From JBBQER01 sp052148155 (lineage in GTDB: Bacteria > Actinomycetota > Acidimicrobiia > IMCC26256 > PALSA-610), in assembly GCA_052148155.1 (NCBI GenBank), contig JBKQIY010000243.1, forward strand, positions 1 through 26,049: DNA of 26,049 nt, read 5' to 3'. Positions 14,312 through 22,266 of this stretch are shown here, one piece after another. Position 1 is the first letter of the stretch, and each line of letters begins with the position of its first letter. The notes under the pieces were generated by a model. The model was not told the origin of the DNA. It searched no databases and saw only the letters and a program-made list of their open reading frames with translations. The position numbers and the translations under genes are program-made.

Positions 14312-17008
14312 GTGTCGGACTGGGCGTTTGGTTCGTACGATGGTGTGGTGGGGTTGACAGGGCGGTTCGCGGCGTTGGTTGGCCGTCGGGAGGAACATGA
14401 GCTGGTCGGGTCCCTCGTCGGGGCCGGGCGCAGTGTTGTGGTGGCGGGCGCTGCCGGTGTGGGGAAGACCCGCCTTGCTCAAGAGGTCGTGGCCGACGTG
14501 CGCGCGGCGGGATTGACGACGGGTTGGGTGACGGCCACAGGGTCGAGTCGTGATCTTCCGTTCGGCGCGTTGAGCTCGTTGCTGGTTGGTGAGGGTGTCT
14601 CGTCTGGCGTCGGGACGGATTCGTCGACGACGGTCGCCGCGGTGCTTCGTACGCTCGGCGTTTCGGGCGCGGTGGGATCGGTCGTGTTGCCGGACGTGGT
14701 GTTCGTCGATGATGCGCATCTGTTGGACGACGCGTCCGCGGCGTCGGTCTTGCAGTTGGCGACCGCGGCGAGAGCGACGGTGCTGTTGACGTTGACGTTG
14801 GGTTCGGCGCCTCCTGACGCTGTGACTGCGTTATGGAAGGACGGTGCCGCGGAGCGTGTCGAGTTGCAGCCGCTTTCCCGGGTTGAGGCGGACGCGCTCG
14901 TTGTGGAGCTTGTCGGTGGCGCGTGCGACATGTTGACGTTGGAGCGGATCTGGGAGACGGCATCAGGGAACCCTTTGTATGTCGGCGAGTTGTTGGATGC
15001 GGCACGGTCGGGTGGCCGGCTCTCCCACCAGCGTGGTCGCTGGCAGCTCGAGGCGGACGGGGAGGTGATGGGTCCGTTGGTCGAGCTGGTTGGGGCGCGG
15101 ATCGGTCGGCTCGATCCGAAGGTGCGGCGGGTGCTCGAGGTTGTTGCGCTCGCGGCGCCGGTTCCGCTGCAGATGTTGGAGGACGTTGTTGATCTCGATG
15201 CGGTGGCCAGCGCGGAGGAGTGTGGACTGGTCGAGGTGGTCGGAGATCGCGAGCGTACGGTGGCACGAGCGACGCATCCGATGCATGCCGAAGCGGCGCG
15301 CTCGATGCTGCCGGGCGCGCGTCGGCGGTTGTTGTGCCGCCAACTGGCTGACTCGATCGAGGCGACTGGGCTGCGCCGACATGATGACCTGTTGCGATTC
15401 CTGACGTGGCGGCTCGCAGCTGGCGAGAGGGCACCGGTCGAGTTGCTCGTGCGTGGTGCGTGGCTCGCTACTGATGCGCTCGACATGCGCCTCGCTGAAC
15501 GTCTCGGGCGCGTCGCGGTCACCGCCGCGGCCGATCATGACGCGGCTCGTCTCGCGCTCGCTGACGCGGTCTATCGCCAAGCCCGACACGCCGAGGCCCT
15601 TGAGATCCTCGCGGCGAGTTCCGCGGTGAGCGACCGTGCCCGTACCGAGGTGGTCGTGGCGCGCGCGAAAGCATTGTGGGGTCTCGGTCGCTTGGTTGAG
15701 GCCGAGCAGATCCTGTTGGACGCTGCCGCGACGATCACAGATCGGGGCTGTTTGGGTTGGCTGCAGGCGTTTCGGGCGACGGTACGAGCGGCACTGGGGT
15801 TTCCTGCCGAGAGCGTCGCGCTCGCGCGACCCATCGCGGATGACCCGAGCTACGGGCCGCGTACGACGCTTTCGAGTTTCAGTGCCCTGGCGTTGGCGCT
15901 CGCGTTCTGCGGACGGTCGAACGATGCGGTGGCTGCCGTCCAGCGCGGCAGCGATCCTAGAGTCCTGGCGGCGGCGGAGTCGCGCACCCTGTTGAGTTGG
16001 ACGGGACCGGCGTTGTGGGCGGCGGCGTGGCTGTCGGGGGATCTCGCACAAGCAGCGTCGCTCGCTGACGCATACCGGATCTTGGGCCTTGAGACACGAG
16101 ACCGCGAACGGGTCGCGGCCGGGTCGATGGGCGTAGGTTGGGCGGCTTTGTTGCGCGGTGAGGTCGCGACTGCGGTGAGCTGGCTCGAGGATGCCGTCGC
16201 TTTGACGCCCGACGATGACCGCATCGGTATCCGGACTATCGCGCTGATCGGCTTGGGCTGGGCTCACTCCTGGACTGGCGATACGGCCGCAGCTGTCGGG
16301 GTGCTGGACGAGGCCGAGATCGCGGCGGCGTCGGGGGCACGGTGGTTCGATCCCTGTGTGACGATCGGCCGGGCGTGGGTCGCGGCGACGGTCGGCGATG
16401 AGCGCGAGGCGCGCAGCCTGTTCGAGCGAGCGGCTGACGAGAGCGGCCGGCGAGGCTTGGTTCCGTATGCCTTGTTCGCGCTGCACGGTCTCGCGCGTCT
16501 CGACCGTGCGAGTGCTGTCAGTGCCCGGATCGTGGCGCTCGCCCGCGGGGTAGATGGACCGTTGGCTGGCGTGATGGTCGCGCATACCCGGGCACTCGCG
16601 GCCGAAGACGCGGGCGCGCTCGAAGCTTGCGCGGTCAGCTTCGAACAGCTCGGCATGTGGTTGCTCGCTGCGGAATCGGCGGCGGCGGCGGCACGCGCCC
16701 ATGACGGCCGCGGTGCGGCGTCGGACGCGGAAGCTGCTCGCACACGATGCGACGTGCTCCTCGAGCGCTGCGAGGGAGCACGGCCGATCACCCTCGAACG
16801 GCTCCGCACCCGGTCAGCACTCACGGCCCGGGAACGACAGATCGCCCGCCTCGCCGCTGATGGGTGCACAACGCGCGACATCGCCGACCAGCTCAGCGTC
16901 TCCGTTCGCACCGTCGACAGCCATCTCGCGCACATCTACGCCAAACTCGGCGTCGACGGCCGACACGACCTCGCGATCACGATCGGCATCCCGGCCGGCG
17001 AGCTCTGA
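14312..17008 (+). CDS. LuxR family transcriptional regulator with AAA domain (LAL type)
   Basis: The 898-aa product is a large ATP-binding LuxR-type regulator. Near the N-terminus, LVGRREE is followed by Walker A GAAGVGKT (residues 46-53), and Walker B is VVFVDDAH (129-136). The middle part (about 380-820) is helical and alanine-rich, with TPR-like repeats. The C-terminus (about 838-888) carries the LuxR HTH, LTARERQIARLAADGCTTRD followed by IADQLSVSVRTVDSHLAHIY. In the MalT-like family, ligand and ATP binding drive oligomerisation and activation of target promoters. The start is uncertain: GTG at 14345 or 14348, or TTG at 14354, lie closer to the conserved domain and none has a strong Shine-Dalgarno. 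No obvious target operon is adjacent. Confidence 0.94.
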   Translation: MSDWAFGSYDGVVGLTGRFAALVGRREEHELVGSLVGAGRSVVVAGAAGVGKTRLAQEVVADVRAAGLTTGWVTATGSSRDLPFGALSSLLVGEGVSSGVGTDSSTTVAAVLRTLGVSGAVGSVVLPDVVFVDDAHLLDDASAASVLQLATAARATVLLTLTLGSAPPDAVTALWKDGAAERVELQPLSRVEADALVVELVGGACDMLTLERIWETASGNPLYVGELLDAARSGGRLSHQRGRWQLEADGEVMGPLVELVGARIGRLDPKVRRVLEVVALAAPVPLQMLEDVVDLDAVASAEECGLVEVVGDRERTVARATHPMHAEAARSMLPGARRRLLCRQLADSIEATGLRRHDDLLRFLTWRLAAGERAPVELLVRGAWLATDALDMRLAERLGRVAVTAAADHDAARLALADAVYRQARHAEALEILAASSAVSDRARTEVVVARAKALWGLGRLVEAEQILLDAAATITDRGCLGWLQAFRATVRAALGFPAESVALARPIADDPSYGPRTTLSSFSALALALAFCGRSNDAVAAVQRGSDPRVLAAAESRTLLSWTGPALWAAAWLSGDLAQAASLADAYRILGLETRDRERVAAGSMGVGWAALLRGEVATAVSWLEDAVALTPDDDRIGIRTIALIGLGWAHSWTGDTAAAVGVLDEAEIAAASGARWFDPCVTIGRAWVAATVGDEREARSLFERAADESGRRGLVPYALFALHGLARLDRASAVSARIVALARGVDGPLAGVMVAHTRALAAEDAGALEACAVSFEQLGMWLLAAESAAAAARAHDGRGAASDAEAARTRCDVLLERCEGARPITLERLRTRSALTARERQIARLAADGCTTRDIADQLSVSVRTVDSHLAHIYAKLGVDGRHDLAITIGIPAGEL

Positions 17009-17377
17009 CCGCGAGACGAGGTCACCGCGACGTCCAGCGGCGACGCGCCCACGTCGGGGCATCGTCGGCCTCGGTCGCTCTAGGAATCCACCGGCCGTCC
17101 GCCATCACCAGCGCGAAGCACGCCGCCGCGACCGTAGGCAAGCCGTGCTCGTTCCAAGTCGCCGCCACCCGGTTATCCAGCTCCCACCTTCAGCGAAGTG
17201 GGCGCGCCCGACGGGATGACGTTCTTCTCGGCGGCACGATTGACCGGGGAGAGCCTCCGGCCGCCCCTCGAGGAGCCGGCGAGTACCGCGTTATTATTCA
17301 GACCCGTGATGTGCGGGCGGCGATTGCGCTGAGGAGGAGAGATCGGCGTCACGCGAACACGTCACATTCGTGCGGGT
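17009..17377. other. Intergenic stretch without a gene
   Basis: No reading frame with a plausible start and protein-like composition was found between the LAL gene and the SRPBCC promoter. Confidence 0.4.
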
Positions 17378-17406
17378 GTGACAGTCGTCGCACGGCGCTC
17401 TAAGGT
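17378..17406 (+). promoter_or_regulatory. Housekeeping-type promoter of the SRPBCC gene
   Basis: GTGACA (17378-17383) and TAAGGT (17401-17406) are separated by the optimal 17 nt and match actinobacterial SigA-type hexamers. The expected start point is near 17413, only about two bases before the ATG at 17415, so the mRNA would be practically leaderless. No Shine-Dalgarno is present between them, in agreement. Confidence 0.6.
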
Positions 17407-17414
17407 CTGCTTGC

Positions 17415-17876
17415 ATGCGTGCTGCGGTCACTTTGCATATCGATGCGCCGCCCGACCGGGTCTGGGGGCTCGTCAGCGATATTACGAAGATGGGCGAGTA
17501 CAGCCCCGAGGTGATCGAAGCCGAGTGGATCGACGGCGCCACCGGTCCGGCGGTCGGCGCTCGGTACCGTGGCCACGTCAAGCGCAACGAGAACTGGCCC
17601 GTCCTTTACTGGACCACTTGCAAAATCACCGAGTGCGTGCCGGGTCAGGTCTTCGAATTCGCGGTCATCATGCGCGACCGGCCGGTGAACACGTGGCGCT
17701 ACGAGTTTCGTACCACAGACGACGGAAGCACCGACATCACCGAGTCATTCGACCTCGGCGACAACCTCCTCACCAAGATTTGGCGCCCGCTCGGCGGGTT
17801 CTTGCGAGAGCGTCGCAACCAGCGCGACATGCTCCGCACCCTCGAACGAGTCAAGGCAGTCGCCGAGGGTTCGTAA
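17415..17876 (+). CDS. SRPBCC family (polyketide cyclase/dehydrase-type) protein
   Basis: The 153-aa product has the hallmarks of the START/SRPBCC ligand-binding fold. It opens with the strand-loop VTLHIDAPPDRVWGLVSDIT, followed by the family segment MGEYSPEV. Central strands carry GARYRG, then CKITECVPGQVFEFAV and WRYEFRTTDDG, with TDITESFDL before the long C-terminal helix (about 125-150). These proteins hold hydrophobic ligands in a cavity, and some are cyclases or lipid transfer proteins. Nothing in the neighbourhood points to a polyketide pathway. The ATG at 17415 is supported by the close promoter and by the fold starting immediately. The ligand is unknown. Confidence 0.88.
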   Translation: MRAAVTLHIDAPPDRVWGLVSDITKMGEYSPEVIEAEWIDGATGPAVGARYRGHVKRNENWPVLYWTTCKITECVPGQVFEFAVIMRDRPVNTWRYEFRTTDDGSTDITESFDLGDNLLTKIWRPLGGFLRERRNQRDMLRTLERVKAVAEGS

Positions 17877-17892
17877 TCGGCCCGCACTGACC

Positions 17893-17921
17893 TCGTGGAG
17901 CCACACGCTGAGCGTCCACGA
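17893..17921 (+). terminator. Weak possible terminator hairpin after the SRPBCC gene
   Basis: TCGTGGA (17893-17899) pairs with TCCACGA (17915-17921) 17 nt past the stop codon. The stem is only 7 bp and no U-tract follows, so this is tentative. The sequence from 17922 to 18143 shows nothing convincing. Confidence 0.25.
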
Positions 17922-18143
17922 ACCCGCGTCCCAGCGATCTCGCGCCTCGGGTGTCACTCCGCCGAGTAGGTGAGCGTTCGCGGTGGTGTCCCGTGGCTTT
18001 CGATGCCGTCTCGCCGCCGGGTGATCTGGCGCGTCGCGCGAGCGGCGCCGCCTGCCCGGACCTGTGCGTCTTGCGTAAGGCACTGAACGGTCTCGGGTGC
18101 GCGATGACTCGGATCCCGAGCGGTACGGAGAAGGTTGCGCTTT

Positions 18144-18264
18144 GTGGGCACGTTGAAGCGAGTGGCGCCGATCCTTCCGGTCCGCGACCTCCGCGCCGCG
18201 CTTGGGTATTACCGGCAACTCGGCTTCCCCACGAGGGAGTACGACAGTGGCGAGTACAAGTTCA
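18144..18264 (+). pseudogene. N-terminal fragment of a VOC (glyoxalase/bleomycin-resistance type) protein
   Basis: The frame from GTG 18144 reads MGTLKRVAPILPVRDLRAAL, then GYYRQLGFPTREYDSGEYKF. This is the first beta-alpha-beta unit of a vicinal oxygen chelate protein (pattern PILPVRD---AL-YY--LGF-TREYD-G-YGF). After about residue 40 the frame loses similarity (RRLLGYCRCEG) and soon stops, so only about a third of one VOC domain remains. No metal-site second half is present downstream. The break falls where the small minus-strand ORF ends, which suggests a deletion or rearrangement joined the two. Confidence 0.6.
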
Positions 18265-18269
18265 GACGC

Positions 18270-18485
18270 CTACTTGGGTACTGTCGGTGTGAGGGTCCCG
18301 TAGGTAACGTCGACAGACCTGTCGCGGTAAAGGCGCCCTTCGGAAGCGTGCACTGAGTGCTGCCAGTTTCCGTGTAGGCCCTCGAATAGACCGGCCGTCA
18401 CACTTTTCGTGAGCGTGGTCTGGATTGCTTCGCCCTTCACGCCGTGCAGTTCCAGCACAATCGTCGACGTTGCCTTCGGTTCCAC
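18270..18485 (-). CDS. Small hypothetical protein, 71 aa
   Basis: I do not recognise a family. The ORF starts at a GTG and encodes a soluble-looking, beta-rich product (STIVLELHGVKGEAIQTTLT, then GLFEGLHGNWQHSVHA and RSVDVTYGTLTP) with natural codon use. An upstream in-frame stop (TAG) shortly before the start limits the gene to this length. No clear ribosome-binding site is seen. It may be a real small gene or the remaining piece of a larger one, since it faces the truncated VOC gene. Confidence 0.4.
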   Translation of the reverse strand: MEPKATSTIVLELHGVKGEAIQTTLTKSVTAGLFEGLHGNWQHSVHASEGRLYRDRSVDVTYGTLTPTVPK

Positions 18486-18523
18486 GCAATCGTCAACGTC
18501 GACGCGGTGGTTCTAGGTGGGTG

Positions 18524-18569
18524 TTGGCCCCGAGGTCGCCCGTCGTTGCTGAGGTTTCCTCGGGGCCAA
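18524..18569 (-). terminator. Perfect 12-bp inverted repeat, probable terminator of the exported-protein gene
   Basis: TTGGCCCCGAGG (18524-18535) pairs perfectly with CCTCGGGGCCAA (18558-18569), with a 22-nt loop. It begins 23 nt past the stop codon of the minus-strand gene ending at 18592. An alternative short hairpin, GAGG-TTT-CCTC (18551-18561), uses part of the right arm. No long U-tract follows. Confidence 0.5.
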
Positions 18570-18591
18570 AACGTCCCGTATATGTGGTTGT

Positions 18592-19134
18592 TCAGATGTT
18601 CAGGCTGGTGAGCTGCTTGAACGTTACGGAGGTCAGCGGGTTCTTAGAGCAGGCTCCCGTGGGGAGCGTGTAGACGACGGTGCCGGAGGACTTCGAACCT
18701 TTGAAGGTGCCTGCGGAGACGGTTCCGTTGGTAGTGGTCTCGGTCGGCTTTCCCTTCACCGTGCCCAAGGTGATCGCGACGGTGGACGTTCCTTTAGCGG
18801 CTGGCGTCCAGGTGATCTTCTCGGTGCCGACGGTCGGCTTGGCGTTTGCCGGCGGGGTCACCAGAGTCGTGCAGTTGGCGCTAATGATTTTTGCGGTCAG
18901 GGTCAGCGCGCCGCCGGTCACTCCGTTGTTGCAACCGCCGAGCTTGCCGTTTTTCACCGTGATGGTCGATGTGACGAGGGTCTTGTTGCCGAGCTTGGGC
19001 AGCGCGGGTGAGAACGTCGCGGTACCGCTGGCCGTCTTGCAGACGGTCCCAGTGGCCGCACCGGCCGACGCGATCGGGAGCATCAGTGCAAATGCGAGCA
19101 CTGATGCCAAGAGCACACTTACCTTGATCTTCAT
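18592..19134 (-). CDS. Small exported protein with four cysteines, 180 aa
   Basis: The gene has a good Shine-Dalgarno (AGGAGG, four bases before the ATG). It encodes a protein with a typical Sec signal peptide (KVSVLLASVLAFALMLPIAS, then AGAA). The mature part is rich in Thr, Gly and Lys and strongly beta-stranded (KTLVTSTITVKNGKLGGCNN, then GALTLTAKIISANC), with four cysteines that could form two disulfides. Its composition resembles other small exported actinobacterial proteins of unknown function. I cannot name a family. It has its own terminator-like repeat and is not in an operon. The mature protein is probably secreted or loosely cell-wall associated. Confidence 0.85.
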   Translation of the reverse strand: MKIKVSVLLASVLAFALMLPIASAGAATGTVCKTASGTATFSPALPKLGNKTLVTSTITVKNGKLGGCNNGVTGGALTLTAKIISANCTTLVTPPANAKPTVGTEKITWTPAAKGTSTVAITLGTVKGKPTETTTNGTVSAGTFKGSKSSGTVVYTLPTGACSKNPLTSVTFKQLTSLNI

Positions 19135-19878
19135 CGAGCCTCCTGATGTTGTTGTTGATGATCTTGCCGGTCCTCAACCGGGAATACCGGCGGCTGCGTG
19201 AACACAGTCGCCCGAGCGGAGCTACGCGAGGTCCGGTGAGTACACGCGGCCGCGGCGAAGTTCATCGCCCAGCCGTGAGTTGTCATCGTTTACGCCACGA
19301 AAAGGAAACCTCCCGCGCCGACCCCGTCACTATCCACCCCACGTCCCGTGTCGTACCATCGGGGTGAGATTGTCCGATTCGTGTCAGGCCCACCCCGAGA
19401 CTGCATGGCGGTCGAGACGGCGATGGCCGCGGTACCCGTCGCAGGTTCGCGGTCTGACGTCCCGATAACGGCCGGGTAGGTGGCGCCACGGGGGTGGTCG
19501 GGACGGGCTACGCGGGAGTGCTCCTCGGAGTTCGTTGAGATTGCTGCGGGCGTCGTCGGTTTCGATCCCGAGCCACGTGCACGCAGCCCACGCCTCGTTC
19601 AAGACCATCAGGCGAGAATTGGATCCCTCAAGTTCCAGTTCGAAGTGGCGAGCCTGGCCCTGCGCCATCACGATTGTCGCCCAGCGCATCTTGCAGAGAT
19701 CAGCCGGGTGCACCAACGTGCGCCATCTTGGCGGCAATCCACGTCGGTCGTGATCCTGGACGCGCCACCCCGAAGTAGTGAGATCGGCACGACGCGGACC
19801 GGCGGGGAAGTCCGATCCTCGAGGATGCGATTAACCGAACGGCCCCACTGTTCGGGCGTGACCTCGCCGTCGCGAACC
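19135..19878. other. Gene-poor stretch with one doubtful minus-strand ORF
   Basis: On the minus strand, the frame from ATG 19689 to 19384 begins with protein-like sequence (MRWATIVMAQGQARHFELEL, then MVLNEAWAACTWLGIE) but turns into an arginine/proline-rich shadow-like tail after about 55 codons. It may be the N-terminal part of a frameshifted gene. I recognise no family. Nothing else is supported here. Confidence 0.3.
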
Positions 19879-20886
19879 CTAAGCGGAACGATCGGTTGGC
19901 CACGTGCGGCGCGATCTCAGCTCAGGACGGTCGCGCGCAGCGAAACCGGAAGTTGCGGCGATGATCGCGTTGATTGTCGAAGGGTGGCCCGCGCCGTGTC
20001 CGGCGTCGTCGACGAGCACGAACTCCGAGCCCGACCATTCGTGTGCAAGGTGCCAGGCGATGTCGGGTGGTCCGCTGATGTCGAGCCGTCCGTTGATGAG
20101 CACTCCGGGGATGCCGGCCAGTCGAGACGCGTCCCGCACGAGTTGGTGGTCGTCGAGGAATGCTGCGTTGCTCCAATAGTGCGTCACGATCCGGGCGAAG
20201 CACATGCGAAAGCGCTGATCGTCATAGCGTGAGTCATGTCGGTAGCCGCCATAGGTGTTGACGTGTGTGTCTTCCCAATCACACCATGCCTTTGCCGCTG
20301 CTTCCCGAAGGTGTGGGTCCGCGTGCTGGAGGAGCCGGTAGTAGGCCGCGGAGAGATCACCGTCGCGTTCTTGCGCGGGTACGGCATCGCGGAAGCGGGC
20401 CCATGCTTCGGGAAAGATCCGGCCCATCGAACGCGTGATCCATTCGACCTCACGGCGGGTGGTGGTCGTGACGCTTGCCAGGATCATCTCGGTAACACGT
20501 CCGGGATGCGCTTGGGCATACGCGAGACCGAGCGTCGTTCCCCATGATCCGCCCAAGACCAGCCATCGGTGGATCCCGAGATGTGTCCGGATCTGCTCGC
20601 AGTCTTCGATCAGGGCAGCCGTCGTGTTCGTGGAGAGGTCGACATCGGGTTCGCTGGCGTGCGGTGTGCTGTGACCACAGTTCCGTTGGTCGAACTGCAC
20701 GACCTTGTACACAGCAGGGTCAAACAACCGTCGGAAGCTGAGCGAGCTGCCCGATCCTGGCCCACCATGAAGCACGACTGCGGGCTTGCCATCGGGATTG
20801 CCGCTGATCTCCCAGTACAGACGATGGCCGTCTCCCACATCGAGCATGCCGACATCGAACGGTTCGAGCTCCGCAAAACGGCTCAT
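19879..20886 (-). CDS. pip: Proline iminopeptidase (alpha/beta hydrolase, peptidase S33)
   Basis: The 335-aa cytosolic enzyme removes N-terminal proline from peptides. It has the S33 oxyanion motif HGGPGSG (residues 40-46), the family-specific DQRNCGHS (66-73; usually DQRGxGxS), the nucleophile elbow GGSWG with Ser114, GRLDISGP with Asp269, and DAGHG with His297, so the catalytic triad is complete. The segment WCDWED (201-206), which contributes to the substrate pocket, is also typical. The length is normal (about 310-330 aa). GGGAGG lies 9 nt upstream of the ATG. The Asn in place of Gly in DQRNCG is a small deviation. The gene stands alone on its strand. Confidence 0.93.
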   Translation of the reverse strand: MSRFAELEPFDVGMLDVGDGHRLYWEISGNPDGKPAVVLHGGPGSGSSLSFRRLFDPAVYKVVQFDQRNCGHSTPHASEPDVDLSTNTTAALIEDCEQIRTHLGIHRWLVLGGSWGTTLGLAYAQAHPGRVTEMILASVTTTTRREVEWITRSMGRIFPEAWARFRDAVPAQERDGDLSAAYYRLLQHADPHLREAAAKAWCDWEDTHVNTYGGYRHDSRYDDQRFRMCFARIVTHYWSNAAFLDDHQLVRDASRLAGIPGVLINGRLDISGPPDIAWHLAHEWSGSEFVLVDDAGHGAGHPSTINAIIAATSGFAARDRPELRSRRTWPTDRSA

Positions 20887-21182
20887 AGCAAGGAGCCTCC
20901 CAGATCGTCAACGGGCGTGAGCGGATTCTGACCGCGTCGGACGTGTCGAGCCTTGTCGCTTCTGGATGACGGTGAGGTGATCCGCTTCGCGTTCGCGATC
21001 ATCGACCCTGGCGTGCTGGACGGATACCTCTCGACGCTCGTCGTGAGATCGATCGACGCCGAGAAGGCATCAGTGAGCTGATGATCCGGGAACTGTCTGC
21101 CATCTCGGGCGTCGAGCGACTCGACCTACAGTTGTCGAGCGGCAAATGCGTGGTGGCGTGAGGGCTGGTACAACTCCGGACT
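20887..21182. other. Intergenic stretch of about 300 bp
   Basis: A plus-strand frame at 20953-21081 (TTG start, 42 codons, containing IRFAFAIIDPGVLDG) and an ATG-started 26-codon frame overlapping it as TGATG have natural-looking composition. Neither is long enough to support as a gene. An extended -10-like TGGTACAAC (21166-21174) precedes the next gene's GTG by 8 nt and hints at another leaderless start. Confidence 0.3.
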
Positions 21183-22178
21183 GTGAGCGCGCCCAGGCCT
21201 GGATCCGAAGAGTGGCGCGGGCTGATCGACGAGCCGGTCGTGGATCCCGAACAGCGCATCGTCGATCCGCACCATCATCTGTGGCCGCGCGGACCGCTGC
21301 CGTACAGCCTCGCCGATCTGCTCGCCGACGTCGGCGGCGGGCACAGGATTGAACGGACCGTGTTCATGGAGTGCGGGGCGGCGTATCGCACCGACGGCCC
21401 GGCCGAACTCGCGCCGGTGGGAGAGACCGAGTGGGTTGCCGCCGAGGCGCGGCGCGGCCACGGGTTGATCGCCGGCATCGTCGGGCATGCCGATCTGCGG
21501 TCGCCGAACCTTGACGACGTCCTCGACGCACACACCGAGGCGGGAGGCGGACTCTTTCGCGGAGTCCGGGACGCGCTGGCGCGTGCTGAACCTTCCGATG
21601 GCCTGATGATCGCTGGCGGCGCACCCGAAGGGCTCTATGACGATCCCGCGTTTCGTGCTGGCGTCACACGACTTGGCGCGCGTGGCCTCACTTACGACAC
21701 ATGGCACTACCACTACCAGAACCGCGAGTTCCTCTCGCTCGCGTCCGCGGTCCCTGACACGCTGATGGTCCTCGACCACTTCGGTACGCCGATCGGGGTC
21801 GGCCGTTACGCCGATCAGCGCGACGAGATCTTCGAGAGCTGGAAACGCGACATCGCCGACATCGCCCGCTGCGAGAACGTAGTTGCCAAGCTCGGTGGAT
21901 TGGCGATGCCTGACAACGGCTTCGGGTGGCACGTGGCCGACCTGCCACCGACTTCCGACGAGTTCGTCTCCGCGCAGGGCCGCTACTACCACCACATGAT
22001 CGAATGCTTCGGTGTCGACCGCTGCATGTTCGAGTCGAACTTTCCGGTCGACCGCATGTCGCTGTCATACCTCGTGCTGTGGAACGCCCTGAAGAAAATC
22101 GCTGCGCCCTTCTCCCGCAGCGAACGAGATGCGATGTTCCTCGACACCGCGACCAGCGTCTACCGCCTCACGACATAG
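21183..22178 (+). CDS. Amidohydrolase-2 family metal-dependent hydrolase
   Basis: The 331-aa product is a TIM-barrel hydrolase of the amidohydrolase-2 family (PF04909 type), which includes lactonases and decarboxylases acting on small cyclic or aromatic compounds. The N-terminal metal motif is DPHHHLW (His30 and His32). Further candidate ligands are WHYHYQ (His175, His177), LDHFGTP (His199) and the C-terminal ESNFPVD (Asp290), which is highly typical of this family. The length is standard. The start is a GTG without Shine-Dalgarno, perhaps leaderless. The gene is convergent with the lipoprotein gene downstream. The substrate is not predictable. A fuconolactonase or gluconolactonase-like activity is one possibility. 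Confidence 0.9.
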   Translation: MSAPRPGSEEWRGLIDEPVVDPEQRIVDPHHHLWPRGPLPYSLADLLADVGGGHRIERTVFMECGAAYRTDGPAELAPVGETEWVAAEARRGHGLIAGIVGHADLRSPNLDDVLDAHTEAGGGLFRGVRDALARAEPSDGLMIAGGAPEGLYDDPAFRAGVTRLGARGLTYDTWHYHYQNREFLSLASAVPDTLMVLDHFGTPIGVGRYADQRDEIFESWKRDIADIARCENVVAKLGGLAMPDNGFGWHVADLPPTSDEFVSAQGRYYHHMIECFGVDRCMFESNFPVDRMSLSYLVLWNALKKIAAPFSRSERDAMFLDTATSVYRLTT

Positions 22179-22266
22179 TCAGTCAGCGTGACCCGTGTCG
22201 CGCTGAGTAGGTCGAGAGCCGGGCCTTCGGTGCGAGGTTGTTTCAGCGGCGCAATCGCAAGATTCA

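Noticed and set aside
13736..14719. Minus-strand 327-codon frame spanning the intergenic region, small HTH gene and LAL start
   Set aside because: Extreme Arg/Thr/Pro content, crosses both the HTH gene in another frame and the LAL start; no start signal.
14289..15434. Minus-strand 381-codon frame and a 579-codon frame (14963-16702) opposite the LAL gene
   Set aside because: Both are Arg/Pro/Ser-rich shadows created by high GC third positions of the LAL gene on the plus strand.
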